64,000 nucleotides of DNA, taken from contig DCEX01000003.1 of NCBI GenBank assembly GCA_002315015.1, positions 3,824 to 67,823 on the forward strand, given 5' to 3'. The notes under the pieces were generated by a model. That model did no database searches. It was given only the letters and a program-made list of their open reading frames with translations, and was not told where the DNA came from. This DNA comes from Faecalibacterium sp. UBA1819. GTDB lineage: Bacteria > Bacillota > Clostridia > Oscillospirales > Ruminococcaceae. How positions within the stretch are numbered: the first letter of the stretch is position 1; each line of letters begins with the position of its first letter. The position numbers and the translations under genes are program-made. This document shows, piece after piece, positions 25,408-33,600 of this stretch.

Positions 25408-26226
25408 TTAAATATGCAGCACAAATTTATCTTGTTGACGACGGAACACCAAAAGGCCCAAAATAAGCGCCGCCAAGGCCCCGACCCCGCACAACATGAC
25501 ATTATCCCACGGCAGCACTTCACCGTCCAATACGGCGGTGCGAAAGCCGTAAATGTACCAGTAAACAGGGTTATAGGTAATAAATTTCGACATGGAAATC
25601 GTCACGCCCAAAATCACCTGATCCCCCATTTGAGAAGGGTCATAAAACACAGCGGAAAAATACATGAGCGCCGTGGTAAACACACCCCACAAGTGCATAA
25701 TATCCCGAAAAAACACTGTGGCAGCAGCCAGCATCAGCCCAACCCCTAAGCTGAACACGGAAAGCGTCAAGAAGGGGTAAATTCCCAAAAGAGCCGTGGG
25801 GTAAAGCGGAGAGCCGGTCGCAATCATAACAATAGCGAGCGCAATAAAACTGAACAGACAGTTCACCATGGCAAAGCCCACCTTTTCCAAGGGGAAAATG
25901 TACTTGGGAATGTATACTTTTTTAATCAGCGGCGCAGCCCCGAGCATACTGCTCAATGCACTGGTTGTGGCTTCGTTAAAGAATCCAAACAACAACTGAC
26001 CAATAATCAAATAAACCGGGAAATTCTTAACTCCCATTCCGCGGGTGTCGAAAATTGTTGTAAACACCAGCACCATGACAAGATTCATCAAAAGCGGGTT
26101 TAAAACACTCCAAACAACACCCAAAATACTCCGGCGGTAACGAAGCGTAAAGTCGCGTGCAATGAGATTTTGCAGCAAATAACGGTACCGCCAAAAATCC
26201 TTACAATATGCTTTGAATAATTCCAA
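25408..26226 (-). CDS. Polysaccharide ABC exporter permease (Wzm/TagG type)
   Basis: Membrane channel half of the exporter; 272 residues with about six hydrophobic segments and the family's N-terminal FTLRYRRSILGVVWSVLNPL (~28-48) and C-terminal YNPVYWYIYGFR stretches. I chose TTG at 26226, 8 bases after AAGGTGG; the longer GTG start at 26238 overlaps that ribosome site and the rfbC stop. It sits between rfbC and the ATPase in a tight operon. Confidence 0.88.
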   Translation of the reverse strand: MELFKAYCKDFWRYRYLLQNLIARDFTLRYRRSILGVVWSVLNPLLMNLVMVLVFTTIFDTRGMGVKNFPVYLIIGQLLFGFFNEATTSALSSMLGAAPLIKKVYIPKYIFPLEKVGFAMVNCLFSFIALAIVMIATGSPLYPTALLGIYPFLTLSVFSLGVGLMLAAATVFFRDIMHLWGVFTTALMYFSAVFYDPSQMGDQVILGVTISMSKFITYNPVYWYIYGFRTAVLDGEVLPWDNVMLCGVGALAALILGLLVFRRQQDKFVLHI

Positions 26227-26231
26227 ACTTG

Positions 26232-26798
26232 TTACCACCTTTCAAAAAATTCAAAGCTTTGCTCATTGAAGCCGGGGTGCTGTTCGTCTTTTGCGGAAAG
26301 CTTGATTTCGCAATCGAGCTTCGGCCACTCGATGCCGATGGCGCTGTCATCCCAGCGCACGCCGCCCTCGGAAGCGTGGTCGTAGTAATCGGTGCACTTA
26401 TAGGTAAACTCCGCTTCTTCGCTGAGTACCAAAAAGCCGTGCGCAAACCCTTCGGGAATATAAAACTGCTTTTTGTTTTCTGCGCTCAGCGTCACACCCA
26501 CCCATTTGCCGAAGGTTTTGGAATTGGGGCGGCAGTCTACGGCAACGTCAAACACCTCGCCGGAAATCACACGCACCAGCTTGCCCTGCGTATGCTCTTT
26601 TTGAAAGTGAAGGCCGCGCAAAACGCCGCGCGTACTTTTCGACTGATTATCCTGCACAAACGGGCGGTCAATGCCTACGGCTGCAAACTCCTGCGCCTGA
26701 AACGTTTCCATAAAATAGCCGCGCTCGTCGCCAAAAACAGTAGGCTCAATAATCCAAACGCCCTCAATTTCTGTTTGAATAAAGTTAAATTTTCCCAT
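26232..26798 (-). CDS. rfbC: dTDP-4-dehydrorhamnose 3,5-epimerase
   Basis: Third enzyme of dTDP-L-rhamnose synthesis. The 188-residue cupin-fold protein shows the family pattern: GDERGYFMETF, RGVLRGLHFQ with the catalytic His, DVAVDCRPNS, FYIPEGFAHGF and the KCTDYY stretch. ATG follows AAAGGAATG. It heads the rfbC-permease-ATPase-GT2-GT2-fau run. RfbA, RfbB and RfbD are not in the window, so the rest of the pathway must be elsewhere. Confidence 0.95.
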   Translation of the reverse strand: MGKFNFIQTEIEGVWIIEPTVFGDERGYFMETFQAQEFAAVGIDRPFVQDNQSKSTRGVLRGLHFQKEHTQGKLVRVISGEVFDVAVDCRPNSKTFGKWVGVTLSAENKKQFYIPEGFAHGFLVLSEEAEFTYKCTDYYDHASEGGVRWDDSAIGIEWPKLDCEIKLSAKDEQHPGFNEQSFEFFERW

Positions 26799-26990
26799 AA
26801 TAACTCATTCCTTTTTCTTTTGTGTAAAAGTTTGTGACAGTGGAAAAACTTTTATACTTTTATTTGATTTACACTTTCTAACTTTCTGAAAAATAATGAA
26901 ATATCTCTTTTTGCAAAAAGCAAAGGCTTTTGCTTTCCAGAAAATTCCTAACGAAAGATAGGCGGTTACATTGTAACACATACACCCTTT

Positions 26991-27038
26991 TTTTTCAAGA
27001 AAAACAGGCATTCTCCGCTTTTACACCGAAAATGCCTG
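26991..27038 (-). terminator. Terminator downstream of the SpoIIQ-like gene
   Basis: Eleven-base arms that pair CAGGCATT with AATGCCTG, with TTTTTCTT after the hairpin on the minus strand. It separates the M23 gene from the rfbC operon. Confidence 0.65.
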
Positions 27039-27070
27039 CTGCAACAACTATTTTTATTTTTCTATCGCGC

Positions 27071-27853
27071 TTATGCTGCCGGGAGTACCTGCTGCGGGTC
27101 GATATAGGCCCCATTCTGCAAAACTTCCACATGCACATGGCTTTCCGATTCTGCTTCACAAGGCACCTCGCCCACAATGCCGAGGGTATCACCCTGCTTT
27201 ACCTGCATGTCCTGCGAAACGCTGATTTTATCCAAACCGCACAGACGAATGACTGTGCCGCTGTCGTCGGTCAGCTCCACAACACCGCCCCAAAGCGGGT
27301 CTTCCTTGTCCATCGCCGTCACTTTGGCGTTCATCGGCGCTGTCACCGGAGTGCTTGCCCCCACGGCAAAGTCAACGCCGTTGTGCGTGCGCCAGTCCTG
27401 CATGGTGGTGTTGAACACCAGCTCATCCCCGCTGAAGGCCTGCAAGACGGAGCCCGTAACCGGCAATGTGTATGGCGCTGTCTGCGATTCTTCCGGCGCG
27501 GACGGCTCGGCGGATACAGAGGGCGCAGCGGATGAAGCTGATGGTAATGGCTGCGTACTCGATGATGCAGACGAGCCGCCTTGCCCTTTGTTCGACATTG
27601 CCTCCGGCTCGCTGACAGGTATATTTTCCTGCTTTGTTTCTGCGGGCGCTTTGCTGGAATCCCATACGTTGTCCTCCTTTGTTTGGGTTGTGTTTGACTG
27701 CGACGGCGCTGCAGGGGATGCAGAATCAGCCGTTCCCAGCTTAACCATCATGCTGTTGATGGCAAGAAAGCTGGCCAGCGCCGCACCTGCCACCACCAAA
27801 CCCAAAGCGGCATACACCGCTTTGCCTTTCCAAAACGGATGCTGTTGTTTCAT
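27071..27853 (-). CDS. spoIIQ: M23-family metallopeptidase domain protein, SpoIIQ-like
   Basis: Probable forespore protein that pairs with SpoIIIAH across the septum, or a cell-wall endopeptidase. The 260-residue protein has a short cytoplasmic start, one membrane segment (~13-34), a Ser/Ala/Pro-rich linker (~45-130) and a LytM/M23 domain. The domain has the zinc motif HNGVD (within WRTHNGVDFA, near 175) and HVHVE near the C-terminus, so the metal site looks complete, as in clostridial SpoIIQ. The FSGDELVFNTTMQDWRTH stretch before it is the best argument for SpoIIQ. spoIID and spoIIID are not adjacent. Other M23 proteins remain possible. Confidence 0.65.
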   Translation of the reverse strand: MKQQHPFWKGKAVYAALGLVVAGAALASFLAINSMMVKLGTADSASPAAPSQSNTTQTKEDNVWDSSKAPAETKQENIPVSEPEAMSNKGQGGSSASSSTQPLPSASSAAPSVSAEPSAPEESQTAPYTLPVTGSVLQAFSGDELVFNTTMQDWRTHNGVDFAVGASTPVTAPMNAKVTAMDKEDPLWGGVVELTDDSGTVIRLCGLDKISVSQDMQVKQGDTLGIVGEVPCEAESESHVHVEVLQNGAYIDPQQVLPAA

Positions 27854-27975
27854 ATTGTTCCTCCCTGCCGTTTTTTACCGGCTTTTTTTGTTGCCCTTAG
27901 TCTTGGCCATCCGGCGCAAGGATATGCACTGTGCCCGTTTACTTTTTTAAAAAAACGTGCGCTCGCCAAAATAGG

Positions 27976-28004
27976 TTGCGTTTTGCACAAAGAACGATTA
28001 GAAT
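27976..28004 (+). promoter_or_regulatory. Promoter of the PsuG-like gene
   Basis: TTGCGT, a 17-base spacer and TAGAAT, about 75 bases before the ATG. Confidence 0.55.
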
Positions 28005-28079
28005 AAAAGGGAATGACATTTTGATTTCTTTGCTGTGAAAAGGCATTCTTTTTATCAATCTTCCAGGAGGGTGCCCGCT

Positions 28080-28985
28080 ATGAACTTAAAACGCTATTTG
28101 GAAATTTCCAAGGAAGTACAAAGGGCGCTGCGCGCAAATAAGCCCGTCGTCGCTTTTGACTCGTCTTCTGCCATCTGCGACACGCCGCACGGAATGCGCC
28201 TTTCCTATTTGCAGGCGCGCGAGGAAGCCGCACGCGCCGCCGGGGCAGTTCCGGCCACGATAGCCATTTTAAACGGCGTCATTTATGTGGGGCTCAGCCG
28301 TGCGGAAGCCGAGCATTTATGCAGCACCGCCCATCCGCAAAAGCTTTCCCGCCGCGATTTGCCCGTCGCACTGGCCACGGGCGGCACCGGTGCCGTCACC
28401 TCAGCCACCGGAATGATTGCCGCAATGCTGTCGGGCATTCGCGTATTCAGCAGCGCCGGCATCGGCGGTGTGCGCACCGGCAGCCTTGACATCAGCGCCG
28501 ATTTGCAGGAGCTGCACTCCTCCTCCATTGTTGTGGTGTGCGCGGGGGTGAATCCCGGCGCCGACAGCTGCGCAACTTTGGAGTACCTCGAAACCATGGG
28601 CGTTCCCGTTTTGGGGCTTGGCACAGCAGATTTTCAAACAAAACCGGAAGGCCCGGTGGACTTTTTCCAGACCGAGCGCCGCGTGAGTGCCGCAGAGGGC
28701 GCTAAAATTGCCAAAATCAAGTGGGATTTAGGGCTTGGCGGCGGCCTTTTGCTGACGTGCTCCCCACCGTCCGAAGCAACACTTTCCCATGATGTGCTGG
28801 AACCGGCTTTATCGAAAACGATGCGGCAGGCTCAAGCGGAACATGTTACCGGACAGGCCTTCACGCCTTATCTGAACTCCCATTTGCTGCAAAGCTGCCC
28901 CAGTGCCGGAAAAGCACGTTTTGCGCTGGAGCGCCACTGTGCGGCCAAAGCAGCGGAAATCGCCTTCACATTATGCAGGCTATAA
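28080..28985 (+). CDS. Pseudouridine-5'-phosphate glycosidase family protein (PsuG-like) with altered active site
   Basis: PsuG splits pseudouridine 5'-phosphate to uracil and ribose 5-phosphate. This 301-residue protein has the family's backbone: HGMRLSYLQAREE, GAVPATIAILNGVIYVGL, SRRDL, GIRVFSSAGIGGV, DISADLQEL (metal Asp) and TLEYLETMGVPVLG. However, the segment corresponding to AGAKSILD, which carries the Schiff-base Lys of E. coli PsuG, reads AGVNPGAD here, and the early Glu is Asp. It may have lost or changed its activity. AGGAGG precedes the ATG. PsuK is absent; DeoC and a Nudix enzyme lie nearby. Confidence 0.72.
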   Translation: MNLKRYLEISKEVQRALRANKPVVAFDSSSAICDTPHGMRLSYLQAREEAARAAGAVPATIAILNGVIYVGLSRAEAEHLCSTAHPQKLSRRDLPVALATGGTGAVTSATGMIAAMLSGIRVFSSAGIGGVRTGSLDISADLQELHSSSIVVVCAGVNPGADSCATLEYLETMGVPVLGLGTADFQTKPEGPVDFFQTERRVSAAEGAKIAKIKWDLGLGGGLLLTCSPPSEATLSHDVLEPALSKTMRQAQAEHVTGQAFTPYLNSHLLQSCPSAGKARFALERHCAAKAAEIAFTLCRL

Positions 28986-29015
28986 AAAACGATTTTGTAA
29001 GAAGGATGGTATTGC

Positions 29016-30629
29016 ATGAACGATAAAAAAAACTCACCCGCGCACGACGACCATTTTGCAAACGAAGTAGACGAGACGCTTTCGGCATTAGAGCGCTCGC
29101 ACGAGCCGAAAGCCGAGAAAAAAGAGCCGAAGAAAAAGCCCCGCCGCGACGAACCTGCCGCGGCGCATGAAAAAAAGCACACGAAACCCGCGCCTAAAAA
29201 GCATCCCTCTTTGGTAGACGACGACCAAGCGTTTGAAACGCAGCACAGCGCCAAGGAAACGGCATATGAGGCGCATGTATCGGCGCAGAAAAAGAAAAAT
29301 CCACTTGTTGCGCTGGGCATTGCCGTGGGCGTTTTGGCCGTTCTCTTTGTCGGCCTGAGCGTGCTTTCCGTTGTCATGTACCAAAAGTACAGCCCGGAAC
29401 GGTTTATCAGCCAAGTGATGACAGCTGTCGAGCAGCAGGACAGCAAGGCGCTGGCCGCACTTTTGGTCAGCGACACGCTGACCGTCAACGAGGAAAACGC
29501 CGCCCTGCTGTGCCAAGCATTCTCCACAGAAAATGCGCAAAAGGCGCTGAGCGAGCAGTTGAATGAGCAAGTGCTTGACCCAACGCTCCCCGGCGCTTAC
29601 GAGGCGCTGCAAGTGCAGAAAGACCCCGTGTTCTTCGGCTTTTCGGAATACCATTTGAAAGCGCTGGGTGTTTCACTTTTGCTGCGCACCGATGCACAAA
29701 ATGTGCTCATGTCGCTCAACGGCACCACCCGCACCGGTGAATTAACGGAAAACGGCGTACTCTACAATAACCTGTTCCCGGGGCGCTACACTTGTTCCGT
29801 CACCGGCTCCAGTGCTTTGGGACAAGCGCTGGAAGGCGAATCTACCGTATTGGATTTGTTTATGGTTTCCAAGCCGATCACCTTCGACGGCGCTTTGCCC
29901 ATTTATGACATCACGGTTTCCGGCATTCCTGACGACAGCTCCAACATCTTTGTCAACGGCACAAAGGTAGAGCAAAAGCCGTCCGGCGGAACGGTCAGCC
30001 TGCCGCAAGTCACCGTAGGCAGCACCATCACAATGGAATATACTGCGCCGCATGGAGCTGTCACTTCCTCCAGTGTGATTTTCCAAGACCCGTCTGTCAC
30101 CGAGCTGACATTCACCGATTTCCAAACACAGGGCGGCACCCCCGACGAAGCGGGTATCAATCTGCTGCTGAACACTTACTATTCTTCGCTTTTAAACGCC
30201 GCAAACCAAAAGGATGCTTCGCAAATCGGCGGCGTAAACGAAACCATGCGCGCGGCTGCCGCACAGCAGATTACTACAGAGCCCTTCACCGGAAAAACGC
30301 TGCAATTCACCAATGCAGCCGTGAACTTCGGTTCGGTGCAAATCACAGAGGTCAACGGCCTGCCGGGCTTTGTCTGCACCACTGCTGTCGCCTATTCCTA
30401 CACGCTTCCTGAGGACAGCACTGCCAGCATCACCGCAATCATGTATGAGGCATGTGAATTTGTATTTGAAAATAACACCTGGGTGCTCAACCGAACAGCC
30501 GTCATTGATGAACCGCGTTTCACCGCCGGTGACGTCAGTGCTTTGACCACCCCCGCAGCTCCCGCAGCCGACAGCACGGCATCTTCTTCGGCTGCTTCCT
30601 CCGCTGCGTCTTCTGCCCCGGCGGCATAA
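29016..30629 (+). CDS. Single-pass membrane protein, TcaA/YvbJ-like
   Basis: The 537-residue product has a charged Lys/Glu/Pro-rich cytoplasmic part (~1-92), one membrane segment (~94-118) and a long outside part with repeated beta-rich modules, including PEGA-like ITVSGIPDDSSNIFVNGTKVE (~300), and an NTF2-like module from ~385 (LLLNTYYSSLLNAA). It ends with a Ser/Ala-rich tail. This order (cytoplasmic segment, membrane helix, TcaA modules, NTF2-like end) matches TcaA/YvbJ proteins linked to cell-wall stress; the usual N-terminal zinc ribbon is missing. It lies 30 bases after the PsuG-like gene. Family placement is by architecture only. Confidence 0.6.
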   Translation: MNDKKNSPAHDDHFANEVDETLSALERSHEPKAEKKEPKKKPRRDEPAAAHEKKHTKPAPKKHPSLVDDDQAFETQHSAKETAYEAHVSAQKKKNPLVALGIAVGVLAVLFVGLSVLSVVMYQKYSPERFISQVMTAVEQQDSKALAALLVSDTLTVNEENAALLCQAFSTENAQKALSEQLNEQVLDPTLPGAYEALQVQKDPVFFGFSEYHLKALGVSLLLRTDAQNVLMSLNGTTRTGELTENGVLYNNLFPGRYTCSVTGSSALGQALEGESTVLDLFMVSKPITFDGALPIYDITVSGIPDDSSNIFVNGTKVEQKPSGGTVSLPQVTVGSTITMEYTAPHGAVTSSSVIFQDPSVTELTFTDFQTQGGTPDEAGINLLLNTYYSSLLNAANQKDASQIGGVNETMRAAAAQQITTEPFTGKTLQFTNAAVNFGSVQITEVNGLPGFVCTTAVAYSYTLPEDSTASITAIMYEACEFVFENNTWVLNRTAVIDEPRFTAGDVSALTTPAAPAADSTASSSAASSAASSAPAA

Positions 30630-30656
30630 CGTGTTTTCCCCTTCTTGAAACCATGC

Positions 30657-30705
30657 AAAAACCCGCGGGCTTCACAGGTATCTATCTGTGAAGCCCGCGG
30701 GTTTT
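30657..30705. terminator. Strong bidirectional terminator
   Basis: Twenty-base perfect arms (AAAACCCGCGGG... / ...CCCGCGGGTTTT) with an eight-base loop between the convergent TcaA-like and deoC genes. Confidence 0.9.
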
Positions 30706-30755
30706 CTGATTTGTGATAAAAAACAACACTTGCGCCAAACTTTGCTTTTCAGCGC

Positions 30756-31424
30756 TTAATAATCGGCACTTGCCGTCATGCCCTGCATAATGGCAACGCC
30801 GTTGCTGGTGCCAAGACGCTCACAACCCATTTCGATATAGCGTTTGGCATCCTCGGCGGTGCGAATCCCGCCCGAAGCTTTCATTTTCGCCGGTTTTTTC
30901 AAATACTTGCAAAACAGCTCGATGTCCTCCGGCGACGCACCGCGTGTGCCGTAACCAGTGCTCGTTTTAATAAAGTCTGCACCTGTTTTCTCCACAATGC
31001 GGCACATGGCGGCAATGTGCTTTTCGTCTAAATAGCACGTTTCGATAATCACTTTCAACAGTGCGCCCGCCTCGCGGCAAGCATCGGCCAAAAGCTGCAC
31101 CTCGTGCTCCACATAAGCCTCATCGCCCTCTAGCAGGTGGCCCACCGAAATGACCATGTCCAGTTCCTGCGCCCCGTCGCGCAGCGCCGCTTTTGCTTCG
31201 GCCAGCTTGATCTCCGGCAGATGGGTGCCGAAGGGAAAGCCCACAACACAGCACGTTTTCACATCACTTCCGGCAAGCTCTTTCGCCACAAATGCCGCGT
31301 GGCACGGGTTGACGCAGACGCTTGCAAACTCGTACTGCTTTGCTTCGTCACACAGCGCTTTCAGCTGGTCGTGCGCTGCAAAAGGTTTGAGCAGCGTATG
31401 GTCGATAAAACGATTGATTTTCAT
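30756..31424 (-). CDS. deoC: Deoxyribose-phosphate aldolase
   Basis: Cleaves 2-deoxyribose 5-phosphate to acetaldehyde and glyceraldehyde 3-phosphate in deoxynucleoside breakdown. The 222-residue TIM-barrel protein has DHTLLKPFA, SVCVNPC, CCVVGFPFGTH, the Schiff-base Lys in FIKTSTGYG (~150) and the second active Lys in KMKASGGIRT. ATG follows GGAG. It is a single-gene unit; pdp and cdd are not nearby. Confidence 0.96.
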   Translation of the reverse strand: MKINRFIDHTLLKPFAAHDQLKALCDEAKQYEFASVCVNPCHAAFVAKELAGSDVKTCCVVGFPFGTHLPEIKLAEAKAALRDGAQELDMVISVGHLLEGDEAYVEHEVQLLADACREAGALLKVIIETCYLDEKHIAAMCRIVEKTGADFIKTSTGYGTRGASPEDIELFCKYLKKPAKMKASGGIRTAEDAKRYIEMGCERLGTSNGVAIMQGMTASADY

Positions 31425-31571
31425 AAAGAAACTCCATCCTTTCCTTGTATCCGGCAGCGTACCGTGTTATGATAAATTTGGCACGGCTTCCTTTGTTTTG
31501 AAAACGATGGAAGCTGGATTTCAGTATAGCAAATGCAGGCCGCCTTTGCAAGCGCGGCGCGGAGGGAACCA

Positions 31572-32042
31572 ATGAAAAATACAACAGTATGCTACTTGGA
31601 GCGCGGCACACAATATCTGCTTTTACACCGCACCAAAAAGCAAAACGATGAAAATGCCGGAAAGTGGATTGGGGTCGGCGGCAAGTGTGAAGAAAACGAA
31701 AGCCCCGAAGATTGCATGATGCGGGAAGTGTACGAAGAAACCGGTCTGCATGTGACCCGCTCGCGTCTGCGCGGGGTAATCACCTTTGTTTCCGATGCTT
31801 GGGAAGGGCAGTATATGTACCTGTTCACCGCGTCGGAATGGCACGGAAGCTTAACCGACTGCGATGAAGGTGAGCTTGCATGGGTGGAGCGTTCGGAAAT
31901 GACGCGCCTTCCGCTTTGGGAGGGCGACCGAATTTTTCTTCGTCTGCTGGCACAGGACCACCCGTTTTTTTCGCTCAAACTGGTTTATCAAGGCGACAGC
32001 CTTCAGCAAGCTGTGCTGGACGGCGTTCCTCTCTCCCTATAA
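31572..32042 (+). CDS. Nudix hydrolase, MutT-like (8-oxo-dGTP diphosphatase type)
   Basis: Predicted to hydrolyse oxidised or damaged nucleoside triphosphates. The 156-residue protein carries a full Nudix box: GG near residue 37, then the acidic REVYEETGL (~52-60), matching G-x5-E-x7-REUXEEXGU. The N-terminus (TTVCYLERGTQYLLLHR) and the LAWVERSEM stretch resemble the MutT/8-oxo-dGTP subgroup. Start 31572 follows GGAGGGAACCA; an upstream in-frame ATG has none. Exact substrate is not shown. Confidence 0.88.
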   Translation: MKNTTVCYLERGTQYLLLHRTKKQNDENAGKWIGVGGKCEENESPEDCMMREVYEETGLHVTRSRLRGVITFVSDAWEGQYMYLFTASEWHGSLTDCDEGELAWVERSEMTRLPLWEGDRIFLRLLAQDHPFFSLKLVYQGDSLQQAVLDGVPLSL

Positions 32043-32048
32043 CAAAAA

Positions 32049-32078
32049 AGGCGTGCTTTGCGGCACGCCTCGGGTTTG
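32049..32078 (+). terminator. Weak terminator after the Nudix gene
   Basis: AGGCGTGC/GCACGCCT stem starting seven bases after the stop, but only a poor T-run follows. Confidence 0.4.
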
Positions 32079-32115
32079 TCAAAAAAACTCTGTTTTCCCG
32101 CAAACTGTGTACGGA

Positions 32116-32147
32116 TTTTAAATAAAAAAGGGGGCCTAGCCCCCTTT
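32116..32147 (-). terminator. Intrinsic terminator of the DtxR-type gene
   Basis: AAAGGGGGC/GCCCCCTTT stem with a three-base loop followed by TTTATTT on the minus strand, directly after the gene. Confidence 0.75.
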
Positions 32148-32149
32148 GC

Positions 32150-32527
32150 TTAACCATGTACGCCATGGCTGCGCATAAACTCTTTCAATTTTTCAAAGCT
32201 TTCTTCGCTGATTACATGCTCAATGCGGCAAGCGTCCTCAGCGGCGGTCTCCTTAGATACGCCAATCGCTTCTAAGTACGTTTTAATCAGGCAGTGACGC
32301 TCGTACACACGGCTTGCCATCGCCAAGCCGGACGGCGTTAATTCCAGCAAGCCGTCCTTGTCCATCGTCAGCAAATCAGCAGCTTTCAGCAAACTGACAG
32401 CGCGGCTGACACTGGGCTTGGAAAACCCCATGCGTGTCGCAACGTCAATGCTGCGGACAGCGCCTTTCTCCCGTTTCAGAACCAAAATTGTTTCCAAATA
32501 ATCTTCACGCGATTCAAACGAACGCAT
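32150..32527 (-). CDS. Metal-dependent transcriptional regulator, DtxR/MntR family
   Basis: The 125-residue repressor has an N-terminal winged helix (~5-65: IDVATRMGFSKPSVSRAV as recognition region) and the dimerisation/metal domain with RHCLIKTYLEAIGV and DACRIEHVIS, which holds the usual Glu, Cys/Asp and His metal ligands. The SH3-like third domain of DtxR/IdeR is absent, as in MntR. ATG follows GGGAGG. No metal transporter is adjacent, so its targets are elsewhere; a dyad lies 37 bases upstream of its start. Confidence 0.88.
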   Translation of the reverse strand: MRSFESREDYLETILVLKREKGAVRSIDVATRMGFSKPSVSRAVSLLKAADLLTMDKDGLLELTPSGLAMASRVYERHCLIKTYLEAIGVSKETAAEDACRIEHVISEESFEKLKEFMRSHGVHG

Positions 32528-32563
32528 GGCATCGCCTCCCTACGCGGATGATACTCCGTTCAG

Positions 32564-32579
32564 TGTAACATATTTTACA
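32564..32579. promoter_or_regulatory. Possible operator dyad upstream of the DtxR-type gene
   Basis: TGTAA and TTACA arms with a six-base AT-rich spacer, 37 bases upstream of the start codon. Short arms, so chance is possible. Confidence 0.3.
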
Positions 32580-32661
32580 AAAGTTGACAAGCCGCTTACC
32601 CACGCCGCAAACGCAACTTGTGCCGCGTGGGTTGGTGCCAAGCTCTTGGAATCAAGCCGCA

Positions 32662-33495
32662 TTACTCTGTTTCCAATCGGCGCAACAGGGCAATTTCCTG
32701 CGCCCAGCCGGCATCATCGTTGGGTGTTTCAAGCACCATCGGCTTGCCCCGCAGGGCAGGATGACGCACAACACGGCCAAAGGTTTCCAAGCCGAGATGG
32801 CCTTCCCCGATTTTTGCATGACGGTCTTTGTGCGCCGCCAAGGGGTTCATGCTGTCGTTTACATGCAGCGCCTTCAAGCGCTCCAAACCAATGATATCGT
32901 CAAACTGCTGCAGCACCTCGTCGAGATGGGCGGCAATGTCATACCCGGCATCCCACACATGGCAGGTATCCAAGCATACCCCCAGCTTTTCGTTGTGGTG
33001 TACTCCTTCTATAATGCGCGCCAGCTCCTCAAAGCTTCGGCCCACTTCACTGCCCTTGCCCGCCATGGTTTCCAGCAGAACCGTTGTATTCATCTCCGGC
33101 CAAAGCACGTCATTCAGCTGCCGGGTAATGTGTTCCATGCCCGCATCGCTCCCCTGTCCAACGTGGCTGCCCGGATGAAAATTATAATAGTTTCCCGGCA
33201 AATGCTCCAGGCGCTGCAAATCCTCCTGCATCGCCTCACGCGCAAATCGGCGCAAATCGGGGTCTTTGGCGGCGGCGTTCATGGTATACGGCGCGTGAGC
33301 CACCAAGGGGCCAAAGCCCTGCTGTTCAGCCAACTGCCGAAACGCGGCAATGTCCTGCAAATCGAGCGCTTTTACCGAGCCGCCCCGCGGATTTCGCGTA
33401 AAAAACGCAAAGGTGTTTGCGCCCAGCTTCATCGCCTGTTTTCCCATGGCAAGATACCCTTTTGACGAGGAAATATGACTTCCGAAATATCCCAT
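32662..33495 (-). CDS. nfo: Endonuclease IV (AP endonuclease)
   Basis: Zinc enzyme that cuts DNA 5' to abasic sites in base-excision repair. The 277-residue TIM-barrel protein has GSHISSSKG, AHAPYTMN, NFHPGSHVG, LLETMAGKG, CLDTCHVWDAGYD, HVNDS, KDRHAKIGEGHLG and LETPNDD, which carry the metal ligands in the usual order. ATG follows AAAGGATTCTAGGA. It diverges from the alkD-ogt pair, forming a compact alkylation/abasic-site repair locus. Confidence 0.96.
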   Translation of the reverse strand: MGYFGSHISSSKGYLAMGKQAMKLGANTFAFFTRNPRGGSVKALDLQDIAAFRQLAEQQGFGPLVAHAPYTMNAAAKDPDLRRFAREAMQEDLQRLEHLPGNYYNFHPGSHVGQGSDAGMEHITRQLNDVLWPEMNTTVLLETMAGKGSEVGRSFEELARIIEGVHHNEKLGVCLDTCHVWDAGYDIAAHLDEVLQQFDDIIGLERLKALHVNDSMNPLAAHKDRHAKIGEGHLGLETFGRVVRHPALRGKPMVLETPNDDAGWAQEIALLRRLETE

Positions 33496-33600
33496 TCCTA
33501 GAATCCTTTCCGGTATAAAACCACTTGTTTCATTGTGTTTTTTATTATACCATTTTCATCTAGTTTTATCAAGACTGACACAGACAAGGAGATTTTCCCC

